Assembly (NCBI RefSeq): GCF_001646665.1
Contig: NZ_LWBU01000279.1
Span: 3,908 to 67,907 of the forward strand
From: Streptomyces noursei
GTDB taxonomy: Bacteria; Actinomycetota; Actinomycetes; Streptomycetales; Streptomycetaceae
Direction: 5' to 3'
Length of the DNA: 64,000 nucleotides
Shown here: positions 34,264-42,108 of the stretch, piece after piece
Numbering within the stretch: position 1 is the first letter of the stretch
Layout of the letters: the number at the start of each line of letters is the position of its first letter
Notes under the pieces: generated by a model
Seen by the model: only the letters and a program-made list of their open reading frames with translations
Told to the model about the DNA's origin: nothing
Databases searched by the model: none
Program-made: the position numbers and the translations under genes

Positions 34264-34947
34264 TCATGCCGGTGGCCGGGACGCTCCCTGGTGACGGCGG
34301 TCCGAGGCGGAGCCGAAGCCCAGCCAGGTGTGGCGGTTGCCCCACCAGCACCAGCCGACCTTGGGGGCGTTGCGCCGTTCACGGCCGTCCCGGCCGGTGC
34401 CGTTGCTGATCCAGATCGCCGGCGTGCGGGCGTCCAGTGCGCCGTTCGCCTTGCGCAGCCGCGAGCCGATCGTCATGAAGCAGCGGTTGCGTTCGAGCAC
34501 CGCGGGCTGCTGGATCACCCAGTGGATGCCCTCGGTGAGCAGCAGCGGGGTGCGGCCCTGCCCGGTGAGGGCGGGCAGGGCCTCCCCCGGACTCCAGTTG
34601 GCCATGTGATCGCCGCGGTCGAGGCCGGCGACCAGGTAGAGCGGGGCGTCGGGCAGCGTGACGCCGTACGGGGCGAAGGCGTCCACGTCCGGCATGTCGG
34701 TGACGACGAACCCGGGCTTCCCGGCATGGCGGAGCAGGGGCGCCAGGGCGGAGGCGGGAGCGCGGTCGGGGTGGACGGCCAGCAGGGCGCCGTCCGCCCC
34801 ACCATTGGCGTTCCCGGCAGCGAAGGCACGCAGCTCGTCGGCCGGTATGCCGGCGAGCTCGTGCACCCCGAGCTCGATCAGGTGCTCGGCCTGTGCGGCG
34901 AGGGGCGGGAGAGGGGTCACGGCGGTGGGGGACGACGTCTCGGGCAA
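34264..34947 (-). CDS. DUF5701 family protein, TTG start
   Basis: 227 residues from TTG 34947, chosen because GAGGAG lies 4 nt upstream and the family alignment begins here. An upstream ATG at 35061 would add a Ser/Pro-rich, non-conserved extension and is less likely. Conserved features: AAQAEHLIELGVHELAGIPADELRAFA, the VTDMPDVDAFAPYGVTLPDAPLYLV centre, RTPLLLTEGIHWVIQQPAVLERNRCFMTIGSRLRK and WCWWGNRHTWLGFGSA at the end. Function unknown. Confidence 0.78.
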   Translation of the reverse strand: MPETSSPTAVTPLPPLAAQAEHLIELGVHELAGIPADELRAFAAGNANGGADGALLAVHPDRAPASALAPLLRHAGKPGFVVTDMPDVDAFAPYGVTLPDAPLYLVAGLDRGDHMANWSPGEALPALTGQGRTPLLLTEGIHWVIQQPAVLERNRCFMTIGSRLRKANGALDARTPAIWISNGTGRDGRERRNAPKVGWCWWGNRHTWLGFGSASDRRHQGASRPPA

Positions 34948-35108
34948 CGTACTCCTCGGTTCGCTGTCTGAAGCGGGGGAACTCGACGTGAACGTCGCAG
35001 CCGGGCGTGATGTTCCCGGGGCCGGTGGCCCGCTGGACGTCGCCGTGAGCGCCGGGCCCATGGGCGGTCAGCTTCCCTCAGGAAGTTGCCTGTTGTGCCG
35101 GGCGACGG

Positions 35109-35124
35109 TGAGTACCTGTACTCA
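35109..35124. promoter_or_regulatory. Palindrome TGAGTACCTGTACTCA
   Basis: Two perfect 7-bp arms (TGAGTAC/GTACTCA) with a 2-nt spacer, ending 36 bp before the lipoprotein start. The same 16-mer, with one changed spacer base, occurs at 49507-49522, and half-sites at 50794-50820. Candidate operator shared by several loci. Confidence 0.65.
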
Positions 35125-35159
35125 TGTGGGCGGTGATCCACGCCCTGAAGGATGTGGGC

Positions 35160-35930
35160 ATGCGATCGACATCACTTTCCCGTCCCGTACTGGTTGCCGC
35201 CCTCGGCTGCATGATCCTTTCCGCCTGCGGCACGCACGACGCCACGACCGCCCGCACCTCCGCGGGCAGCGCCGTCCGGGCGGCGGCGCCGGCGAGCCCT
35301 TCTCCGGGTGACGGCGACGGCGACGCGGAGATGCGGTTCCTCGCGCTGAACGACCGGGTCCTGCGGGCCTGCGCCCCCGAGGCTCCGGACGGCCCCGACG
35401 GCGGTGTGCCGAGGCCGGAGGACCTGCCGGGCTGGGAGGGCGTCCACACACCGAGATACGGGCCGGGCGAGACCCCGCCCGGTGTTCCGGCCGCCGACGG
35501 GAGCATCCCGGTCCCCCTGGACGATCCGGCCCGGCCGGCGTCGGCCCCCGGCGCCCCCGGCGCCCCCGGGGCCTCCGGTCCGGAGCCGGCCGAGGAGGTA
35601 CCGCTGACCGGCATCGAGACGTGCTACGGCAACGAGCACGCGCAGCGCGTCCGGGCAGCGTTCCACAACGCCCGGCCGAGCACCCTCGAGGCCATGCGCG
35701 AGAAGCTGACCGGCCTGGACTACCCGGCGGCGCGGATCCTGCCGATGCCGGACCGCGCGGGCGCGCCCCGCGTCCGGCTCGACCTCCGGCAGCTGGGCAG
35801 CCACGTGGTCCTGGAGGTCACCGGTGCCGGCACCGGGGTGCACGCCGAAGCCTTCGGCGCGCCCGGGACGGAGGACGTGGACGTGACGGAGGTGAAGCGG
35901 CAGCCGGAGACGCGGCCCGAAGCACGCTGA
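35160..35930 (+). CDS. Lipoprotein with Pro/Gly-rich linker
   Basis: 256 residues. Signal peptide with lipobox LSAC (Cys near residue 23), then Thr/Ala linker, a region with Gly/Asp/Pro and GAPGAPGASG repeats, and a C-terminal domain of about 100 residues (TGIETCYGNEHAQRVRAAFHNA...LDLRQLGSHVVLEVTGAG). Anchored on the outer face of the membrane; function unknown. The GTACTCA palindrome lies 36 bp upstream. ATG 35160 has GAAGGA about 9 nt upstream; nearby upstream starts are possible. Confidence 0.78.
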   Translation: MRSTSLSRPVLVAALGCMILSACGTHDATTARTSAGSAVRAAAPASPSPGDGDGDAEMRFLALNDRVLRACAPEAPDGPDGGVPRPEDLPGWEGVHTPRYGPGETPPGVPAADGSIPVPLDDPARPASAPGAPGAPGASGPEPAEEVPLTGIETCYGNEHAQRVRAAFHNARPSTLEAMREKLTGLDYPAARILPMPDRAGAPRVRLDLRQLGSHVVLEVTGAGTGVHAEAFGAPGTEDVDVTEVKRQPETRPEAR

Positions 35931-36142
35931 GGAACCGCGCCGGTTTCCGTGTCCGTGGCCTCTCCCGGGTGGCCGGCCCGGCAGTCCGAAGACGTCGAGG
36001 CCGACACGCTCAGCGGCCTGTGCGCGTCGGCCCGTCCTTGCGCCCGGCGAGAGCCGTACGGGGAACGGGCGCGGTGACCGTTCCCCGCACAAAATCCCCG
36101 GAGTTGCCGCCGGCCCCGGAAGGGCCCGGCCGGGGCGGGCCG

Positions 36143-37219
36143 TCAGTAGGTGATGGTGACGGCTCCGTTGCCGCCGTCGGTGCCGGCGGTGCCGCTGCCG
36201 CCGTTCTCTCCGAAGGCGCCTTCGGCACCGGAAACGTCGGCTCCGCGGCCGCCGTCGCCGCCGTCGCCGCCACGGCCGCCGTCGCCGCCACGGCCGTAGC
36301 CGCCGTGGTCATCGGGGGTGCGGCCGCCGGCTCCGCCGGTCCCGCCCTTGCCGCCGAGGTCGCCGTCGCCGGCCTGGGCGTTGCCGGTCCGGCCCGCCGA
36401 ACCCACGCTGCCGCTCGCGCCCTTGGCCAGGTGAAGGTTTCCCGGCATGGGCAGCCCGCCGCCGCACGTGTTGTCCATGCCGGAGTAGCCGGCCGAGCCG
36501 CCGGAGCCGCCCGCACTGCCGCCGGAGCCGTTGCCTCCGCCGATCCCCAGGGCCTTGCCCCCACCGCCCCACTCACCGCCGGTCGCGGTGCCCGCCGCGG
36601 CGCGGCCCGGGTCCCCTCCCTGCGCGACCGACATCGGCGACAGGACAGGGGGCGAACCGGGAAGCGGGGGCCCCGGGGGCAGCATGAGGGCGGTGTCCCC
36701 GCCACGGCCGGCGTCGGCGGTGCTGGTCCTGGCGGATGCCCCACTGGTGCCGCCGGTTCCGGCGAGCAGTCCGTATTCACCGCCCTTGCCGCCGGACGCG
36801 CCGGGCGTTCCGGCGGAGCCGTGGCCGCCCTTGCCGACCGTGATGGTCATCGGTGTGTGGGGAAGGACCGAGAACGTGCACCTGATGTGGACACCGGCGC
36901 CGCCTCCGCCACCGCCGTTGCCTCCGCCCCCGCCTCCTCCGGTCCCGCCGTGGCCCAGGCCGGTGGCGTCCTGCCCGCCGGCACCGCCGCCCCCACCGCC
37001 GCCTCCGCCACCCGTCCCCCCGGAGCCGCCGCCCCCGGCGCCCCACAGGTCGACGGTGAGCCTGAAGACCCCCTCGGGCACGGTCCACTGGGCTGTGCCC
37101 GGTGTGGTGAAGGTGACGGTCCCGGCTCGCGGAGCGGCGTGTGCGCCCGTTCCCACGGCGAGGGAGGCGGCGAAGGGAAGCATGGCGGCAGCGAGAGCCA
37201 GCCTGCGGAAGCTTCGCAT
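36143..37219 (-). CDS. Secreted glycine-rich protein
   Basis: 358 residues. Signal peptide (RRLALAAAMLPFAASLAV, cleavage near AHA-A), a 45-residue beta-rich start (GTVTFTTPGTAQWTVPEGVFRLTVDLWGAGGGG), then about 280 residues where Gly is dominant, with runs of 7-10 glycines. Short hydrophobic interruptions such as IRCTFSVLPHTPMTITVGKGGHGSAG occur. It ends GNGAVTITY. The opening and the GWGG/ITVGKGG pattern resemble the glycine-rich domain of PE_PGRS-like and phage receptor-binding Gly-rich proteins. Likely a secreted structural or surface-coating protein. TAGGAG precedes ATG 37219. Confidence 0.75.
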   Translation of the reverse strand: MRSFRRLALAAAMLPFAASLAVGTGAHAAPRAGTVTFTTPGTAQWTVPEGVFRLTVDLWGAGGGGSGGTGGGGGGGGGGAGGQDATGLGHGGTGGGGGGGNGGGGGGAGVHIRCTFSVLPHTPMTITVGKGGHGSAGTPGASGGKGGEYGLLAGTGGTSGASARTSTADAGRGGDTALMLPPGPPLPGSPPVLSPMSVAQGGDPGRAAAGTATGGEWGGGGKALGIGGGNGSGGSAGGSGGSAGYSGMDNTCGGGLPMPGNLHLAKGASGSVGSAGRTGNAQAGDGDLGGKGGTGGAGGRTPDDHGGYGRGGDGGRGGDGGDGGRGADVSGAEGAFGENGGSGTAGTDGGNGAVTITY

Positions 37220-37570
37220 GGGTCTCCTATCCCGAGAGATCAACACTGGTGACGCTATGAACCTATCCGGTGACACAGAGTGAAAACCTGGCTCGGGTGA
37301 CACGAAAGGGTCATCCGGCGCGCCGCTTCGGCCACACGCTCCTCTCGCCCGCGAGGCCTGGGAACGTGCCGTTCGAGGCGACTGCGAAGCCCGTCCGCAC
37401 AGGCTCGGGCCGACGTGCACGGGCCGCCCGTGCACGGGGTATTCGAGCAGTGCCGCGCGGGGGTGCTGTCGCTGCCGGACGCGCGCACAGCCGCGTACCG
37501 CCCGGACCCCGCCCCCGGCTTCCGCAGGGGTGACGGCACCACCCGTCCAGCCCAAGCCTTCCGGCGCCAC

Positions 37571-37599
37571 CATAACCAGGCATATGCCACGACGTTATG
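37571..37599. promoter_or_regulatory. Nested palindrome in the 37.2-37.7 kb intergenic region
   Basis: CATAAC (37571-37576) and GTTATG (37594-37599) flank a perfect 10-bp palindrome, GGCATATGCC (37579-37588). It lies in the 463-bp gap between two divergent genes, an AT-richer spot in GC-rich DNA. It is a candidate operator for the small membrane-protein gene; no regulator is adjacent. The rest of 37220-37682 shows no gene. Confidence 0.45.
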
Positions 37600-37682
37600 T
37601 AGTCGGCTGCCGTCCTGGCGCCCCTCCAATCGGGCCGTGACCTGCCCGGTTGTCACATCTCCAGCGTCGGAAGGGTTTCACT

Positions 37683-37979
37683 GTGCACGTGACTCTGTGG
37701 CTTCTGCTTGTCTGCGGGTCGACCTGTACGGCACTTTCGGTCTTCCTGCCGTCACCGACCAGCAGGATGCGGACGGTCGACATCGTCGAACTGCGGCGCC
37801 GCCGACGGCTCTTCGAGATCCTCGCGGCCAACACCCGCGCCGCGTACGAGCATCGGGCCGTGCCGCATGCGGCGGTGGCCCGCAGGCCGGGGGCGGCCGC
37901 CACCGGCCCCTCGGGTGCGCTCGCCGCACCCGAGGGACCCCAGGAGGGCGCACGGAGCCGGCGCTACGGGGAGGGGTGA
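37683..37979 (+). CDS. Small membrane protein
   Basis: 98 residues. One N-terminal hydrophobic helix (VTLWLLLVCGSTCTALSVFL) then a cytoplasmic basic region (MRTVDIVELRRRRRLFEILAANTRAAYEHRAV) and an Ala/Pro-rich tail. GGAAGGG lies upstream of GTG 37683. No homolog recognised. It could be a small regulatory membrane protein; confidence is limited by short length and low complexity at the end. Confidence 0.5.
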   Translation: MHVTLWLLLVCGSTCTALSVFLPSPTSRMRTVDIVELRRRRRLFEILAANTRAAYEHRAVPHAAVARRPGAAATGPSGALAAPEGPQEGARSRRYGEG

Positions 37980-38126
37980 CGGCCGCCGCCCGTCCACGCG
38001 GACCGGCCCGCGACCCTTCGGTGATCAACCGACCGGGGTATGCCCGGGGTATGGGCAAGATAGCGATTGGGTGTCGACGTGGCATCGCCGCATTGCCCGG
38101 GGGCCCGCCTCCGGGTTGAGCACGGC

Positions 38127-38387
38127 ATGTGGACTCCTCACTACGCGGTACTGGACGGCGCCTACTGGCTCGAAGCCGACGCGGGCACATGCGCGTACTG
38201 CGCCAGCCTGCTCTCCGACGGCGACGCGAGCGATGCGGGCGACGAGGCGGACGAGGGCGTGTCCGCCGCGCGGCAGCGGATGGCCGGGCCGTTCACCGGC
38301 GACACCGCACCCGCCGTGCGAATGGTCATGATCACCTGGTTCGTGGTGACCACCCTGCTGTCGGTGCTCCTGGTCGTCTCCCGCTGA
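38127..38387 (+). CDS. Small tail-anchored hypothetical protein
   Basis: 86 residues from ATG 38127. HYAVLDGAYWLEADAGTCAYCASLLSD contains a CAYC pair (possible metal or redox site), an acidic middle, and a C-terminal membrane helix (VRMVMITWFVVTTLLSVLLVVSR). Upstream in-frame TTG/GTG codons exist (38067, 38079), so the start is uncertain. It lies about 250 bp upstream of the CASTOR/POLLUX-like channel, on the same strand. Confidence 0.5.
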   Translation: MWTPHYAVLDGAYWLEADAGTCAYCASLLSDGDASDAGDEADEGVSAARQRMAGPFTGDTAPAVRMVMITWFVVTTLLSVLLVVSR

Positions 38388-38638
38388 CGGGGCGCCCCGC
38401 CCCCGCGCGGTGCCGGGTCGGGATGTGCCACCTGCGGGTGAACGGTGGGCCGAAGATCGGAACTTCCGCGCCGCAGCCACAAGACTGGGGCGAAGGACCG
38501 GTGGGCGCGGCGGCGACGGCGGGCGGGGGCGTACCGGCGAGGGCGCCGGCCGCGACGGCACGCGTCGTGCGACGCGACCGCCCGCCGGGGACGGTACGAC
38601 GAGCCGGGCCCGCCCGCCCGGTGTTCAGGGGGCTTCGT

Positions 38639-40534
38639 ATGGCTCGGCGCGCGTTTCCTTCCCGGTCGCGTATCCGGTACGGATTCGACAACCTGATGGC
38701 CCATGGCACCCCGGTGCTGATCGGCTGGCTCTCCCTGGTGTGCCTCGCGATCGTGCTGCCGGCGAGCGTGGCGCTCGTCTGGGCGGACCGCGAGGCACCG
38801 CGCACCGCGTCCGGGCGGGTGGCGGCGGTCTGGGTGAGCGTCGGCCGGACGCTCAGGCTGGGCGGCGAGGTCGGGCCCCCGCTGTACGTGCTGATGTCGG
38901 TCCTGCTGGCGCTCGTCGCGCTGCTCTTCGTGTCGGCGCTGGTCAGTCTGATCACCACGGGCCTGAACGAGCGGCTCATGGCGCTGCGGCTGGGCCGGTC
39001 GGTGGTCCTGGAGAAGCGGCACACGGTGCTGCTCGGCTGGTCCGACCAGGTCTTCCCGGTCCTGACCGAGTTGGTGGCGGCCAACGCCAACCAGCGCGGT
39101 GCCGCCGTGGCGGTCCTCGCCGACAGGGACAAGGTCGAGATGGAGACGGAGATCTCCGGCCATGTCGGCGACACCGGGAACACCCGCGTGATCTGCCGGA
39201 GCGGCCCGACCACCGATCCGGCGATCCTCGCCCGGGTGAACCCGGAGGAGGCGCGGGCCGTGCTGGTCCTTCCCGCCGGCGGGCCGGGAGGCGACGCCCA
39301 GGTCGTGAAGACGCTCCTCGCCCTCGACGCGGCCGGCCGGCCGTCGGGCGACCGGGTCGTCGTCGCGGCGGTACGGGACCCCCGGCACCACCTGGCCGCC
39401 ACGCTGGCGGCGGGCCGGAGCGGTCACGTCCTCGGCATCGACGACGTCGTCGCGCGGCTGCTCGTCCAGACCTCCCGCCAGCCGGGCCTCTCCCTCGTCT
39501 ACCAGGAACTGCTCGACTTCGCGGGTGACGAGTTCTACGTCGTCCCCGCCGCGTCGCTCACGGGCCGCACGTTCGGTGAGGCGCTGGGGGCGTTCGCCAC
39601 CTCCTCGGTCGTGGGTCTCGTCCGCGCGGACGGAGGCCAGGCCCTGAACCCGCCTCCCGGCACCCGGATCGGGGAGGGCGACCGGCTGGTCGTCATCACC
39701 GAGGACGACGACACCGCGGTGCCGGCCGGCACCGCGCTGCCCGTGGACGAGGAGGCGATCGTCAGGGCGCGGCCGCGCACCCCGGCCACCGAGCGCCTGC
39801 TGCTCCTCGGCTGGAACCGCCGGGCCCCGCTGATCATCGAACAGCTCGAGCAGTACGTGCGGCCCGGATCCACCCTGGACGTCGTGGCCCTGGGCGGCAC
39901 CGCGACGGCCCACGCGGTGCGCGCCACGGCCGCGGCACCCGGCCGTCTGCGGGTCGGCTTCCACAGCGGCGACATCACCGAGCAGCGGACGCTGGCGCGA
40001 CTGGACGTGCCGTCGTACGACAGTGTGATGGTCATCGGGGACGAGAGCCCGCCCGTCGACGAGGGCACGGAGACGGACGACCGGACTTTGGTGACGCTGC
40101 TCCACCTGCGTGCCATCGAGGAGGCCGGCGGGCGGGAGCTGTCCGTCGTCACGGAGCTGACCGACGACCGCAACCGGTTGCTGGCGCCGGTGCGCAAGGG
40201 CGCCGACTTCATCGTCAGCGGCCGGCTGATCAGCCTGCTGATGACGCAGATCTCGGAGAACCGGCACCTGGCGGGGCTCTTCGACGAACTCTTCACCGCG
40301 GAGGGCAGCGAGATCCATCTGAAGCCCGCCTGCGACTACGTCCTGTCCGGCCGTGACGTCACGTTCGCCACCGTCGTCGAGGCCGCCCGCCGCCGTGGCG
40401 AATGCGCCATCGGCTACCGCCTGCGGGCCGGGGCCTCGACCGGACCGGCGTACGGCGTGCGGGTCAATCCGGACAAGCGCGGGGCCGTGCGGTTCGGTGC
40501 CGGGGACTGCGTGATCGTGGTGGCGGAGGGCTGA
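38639..40534 (+). CDS. CASTOR/POLLUX-like ion channel (DUF1012, RCK-type domains)
   Basis: 631 residues. Two N-terminal membrane helices (LIGWLSLVCLAIVLPASVALVW and PLYVLMSVLLALVALLFVSALVSLI), then two RCK-like Rossmann domains: LGRSVVLEKRHTVLLGWSDQVFPVLTELVAAN and LLLLGWNRRAPLIIEQLEQYV. The GWS/GWN-type loops and NAD-binding strands match the CASTOR/POLLUX family, which in plants are nuclear ion channels for symbiosis signalling and in bacteria are poorly studied. Likely a ligand-gated cation channel. No acidic filter helix is obvious, so the pore is inferred from the family. ATG 38639. Confidence 0.85.
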   Translation: MARRAFPSRSRIRYGFDNLMAHGTPVLIGWLSLVCLAIVLPASVALVWADREAPRTASGRVAAVWVSVGRTLRLGGEVGPPLYVLMSVLLALVALLFVSALVSLITTGLNERLMALRLGRSVVLEKRHTVLLGWSDQVFPVLTELVAANANQRGAAVAVLADRDKVEMETEISGHVGDTGNTRVICRSGPTTDPAILARVNPEEARAVLVLPAGGPGGDAQVVKTLLALDAAGRPSGDRVVVAAVRDPRHHLAATLAAGRSGHVLGIDDVVARLLVQTSRQPGLSLVYQELLDFAGDEFYVVPAASLTGRTFGEALGAFATSSVVGLVRADGGQALNPPPGTRIGEGDRLVVITEDDDTAVPAGTALPVDEEAIVRARPRTPATERLLLLGWNRRAPLIIEQLEQYVRPGSTLDVVALGGTATAHAVRATAAAPGRLRVGFHSGDITEQRTLARLDVPSYDSVMVIGDESPPVDEGTETDDRTLVTLLHLRAIEEAGGRELSVVTELTDDRNRLLAPVRKGADFIVSGRLISLLMTQISENRHLAGLFDELFTAEGSEIHLKPACDYVLSGRDVTFATVVEAARRRGECAIGYRLRAGASTGPAYGVRVNPDKRGAVRFGAGDCVIVVAEG

Positions 40535-40555
40535 GCGGTGCTCGGGACGGCGCCG

Positions 40556-40587
40556 CCGGCTGATGCACCCCGGGGTGCGTCAGCCGG
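40556..40587. terminator. Hairpin terminator overlapping the STAS gene end
   Basis: CCGGCTGATGCACCC pairs with GGGTGCGTCAGCCGG across a short loop (one G-U wobble). It overlaps the STAS stop codon (40580-40582) and can end transcripts from both the channel gene and the phosphatase operon. Confidence 0.8.
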
Positions 40588-40969
40588 TGGCGTCGTCGTC
40601 GGTCGCCTCCGCGTCCGTGGCGGTTCCGTCCTCGGCCGCGTCCATGAAGATGTGGTCGGTACCGGTGATCTGGAGCAGGCGCTGGAGCGCGGCGGGCCGG
40701 TTGACCAGGTGCAGCCGGACGCCCGCTTCGCCGGCCTGACGGTGGATCATCAACAGGGAGGACAGGCCCAGGGAGTCGCACAGGGTGAGCCGGGCGCAGT
40801 CCAGGAGGAGTCCCCGGGGGGCGGGGGCCGTGCCGAGGCAGGCCGCCGCCGCGCGGGTGAGCTGGTCGGCGGTGTCCCAGTCGAGGTCGCCGGCGATGCG
40901 GATGCGGGCCTCGCCGGCGTCGTTCAGGGTCGTGGTCAGCTGGAAGCCGTCTTCGGGATGCGTGATCAT
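40580..40969 (-). CDS. STAS-domain anti-sigma factor antagonist
   Basis: 129 residues. RIRIAGDLDWDTADQLTRA and LLLDCARLTLCDSLGLSSLLMIHRQ match the SpoIIAA/RsbV fold. The usual phosphorylation site DSS/TGL is DSLGL here, leaving Ser66 as candidate. It is the last gene of the phosphatase operon and overlaps the cobalamin gene by 4 bp (ATGA). Its acidic tail (DAAEDGTATDAEATDDDATG) is unusual. Expected role: bind and titrate an anti-sigma factor when dephosphorylated by the SpoIIE phosphatase. Confidence 0.87.
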   Translation of the reverse strand: MITHPEDGFQLTTTLNDAGEARIRIAGDLDWDTADQLTRAAAACLGTAPAPRGLLLDCARLTLCDSLGLSSLLMIHRQAGEAGVRLHLVNRPAALQRLLQITGTDHIFMDAAEDGTATDAEATDDDATG

Positions 40970-42108
40970 GCGTCAGGTCGGGGTTCGGGGGCCGGGGTGT
41001 CGCCGCCGATGGCGGTGCGGCCCTGGGTGAGGAAACCGACGGCGCGGGGGAAGTCCTTGAGCTCTTCCTGGAGGAGGGCGAGACCGGGGTCGAGTACCTG
41101 TGCCGGGACGCCGCGGGCCTGCAGGATGTCACCGGTCCAGCGGAGGAAGCCGGTGAACAGGCCGGGGTCGTCGGTGTAGAGGGCGGTGGCGAGGAAGTCG
41201 ACGATGTGCGCGATGTCCTCGGCGGTGCGCTCCCGCTGGCGGTCGGTGTAGGCGCCCATGGCGGGCAGTCGCCCCTCCATCCCCGCCAGGGTGTTCTTCA
41301 CCAGCTGGCGTTTGCTGCGCGACACCATCGTGTATTCCTGGTCGTCCAGGTGGGGCAGGTCCTCGAGGGTCTGCCGGACGGCGCCGGTCCTCGGCTGGGG
41401 CAGGCCGCGGGCGAGGACTGCGGCGGCCGCGCGGGCGTCGGGCGCCCAGGCGTCGGCGCCCAGTTGGCGGGCGTAGCGGCCGTCGGTGCCGAAGGCCGCG
41501 CCGCCGGCGAGGACGGGGACGCCGATGGCCTGAGCCGCGGTGATGGCGGTGTGGGCGTTCGGCAGCCGGGTGGGGAGGGAGGAGGAGAGGGCGAGCGCGG
41601 CGGGGGCGGTCTGGTGGAGGTGGGCGATCAGGTGCGGGGTGGGGACCTGGGCGCCGAGGAAGTCCACCCGGAAGCCGCGCCGGCGCAGGACCTCGGCGAG
41701 GATGCGGGCCGGGAGTGCGTGCCATTCGCCGTCCACGCAGGCGACGGTCACCGTGCCGGACGGACCCGGCGCACCCGGCGCATCGGACGTGCCGGCGGCT
41801 CCGGCCGGCGGCGGTTCGGGGGTGCGGTGGGCGAGGGCGGCGATGATCCGGTCGTGGATGGCGGTGGCCGCGTGTTCCTGGGCGACGGTGAAGCGGTTGG
41901 CGGCCCACTCGGCGCCGACCTTGCGCTGTACGGGGGCGATGACGTCCAGCAGGACGTCCTCCAGGTCGGCGCCGTCGTCCAGGGCGGTGAACACGGCCCG
42001 GCCGGCGGCGTACTCGTCCCGTTCGCCGACGGCCTGCCACAGGTGCCGGCGGGCCCGCTCCAGCAGTGCGCCGTCGCTGCCGGCGACGGCGGTGGTGGGT
42101 TGTGTCAT
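40966..42108 (-). CDS. Cobalamin-binding protein with CarH-like Wx9EH cap
   Basis: 380 residues. The helical cap (about 15-95) contains VGAEWAANRFTVAQEHAAT, with Trp68, Glu78 and His79 spaced as in the Wx9EH motif of the CarH photoreceptor. The B12 domain follows a PAGAAGTSDAPGAPG-type linker: VACVDGEWHALPARILAEVLRRRGFRVDFLGAQVP, with His130 as the probable lower cobalt ligand (ExHxxG with the Gly changed to Pro). The last 120 residues form a helical domain (KRQLVKNTLAGMEGRLPAMG..FLRWTGDIL). It has no DNA-binding domain. It lies between a phosphatase and a STAS protein, so it probably passes a light or B12 signal to the anti-sigma switch. Overlaps both neighbours by 4 bp. Confidence 0.85.
   Translation of the reverse strand: MTQPTTAVAGSDGALLERARRHLWQAVGERDEYAAGRAVFTALDDGADLEDVLLDVIAPVQRKVGAEWAANRFTVAQEHAATAIHDRIIAALAHRTPEPPPAGAAGTSDAPGAPGPSGTVTVACVDGEWHALPARILAEVLRRRGFRVDFLGAQVPTPHLIAHLHQTAPAALALSSSLPTRLPNAHTAITAAQAIGVPVLAGGAAFGTDGRYARQLGADAWAPDARAAAAVLARGLPQPRTGAVRQTLEDLPHLDDQEYTMVSRSKRQLVKNTLAGMEGRLPAMGAYTDRQRERTAEDIAHIVDFLATALYTDDPGLFTGFLRWTGDILQARGVPAQVLDPGLALLQEELKDFPRAVGFLTQGRTAIGGDTPAPEPRPDA

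Noticed and set aside
34947..35061. Longer DUF5701 protein starting at ATG 35061
   Set aside because: The extra 38 residues are Ser/Pro/Thr-rich and unlike the family, while GAGGAG stands before TTG 34947. Not fully excluded.
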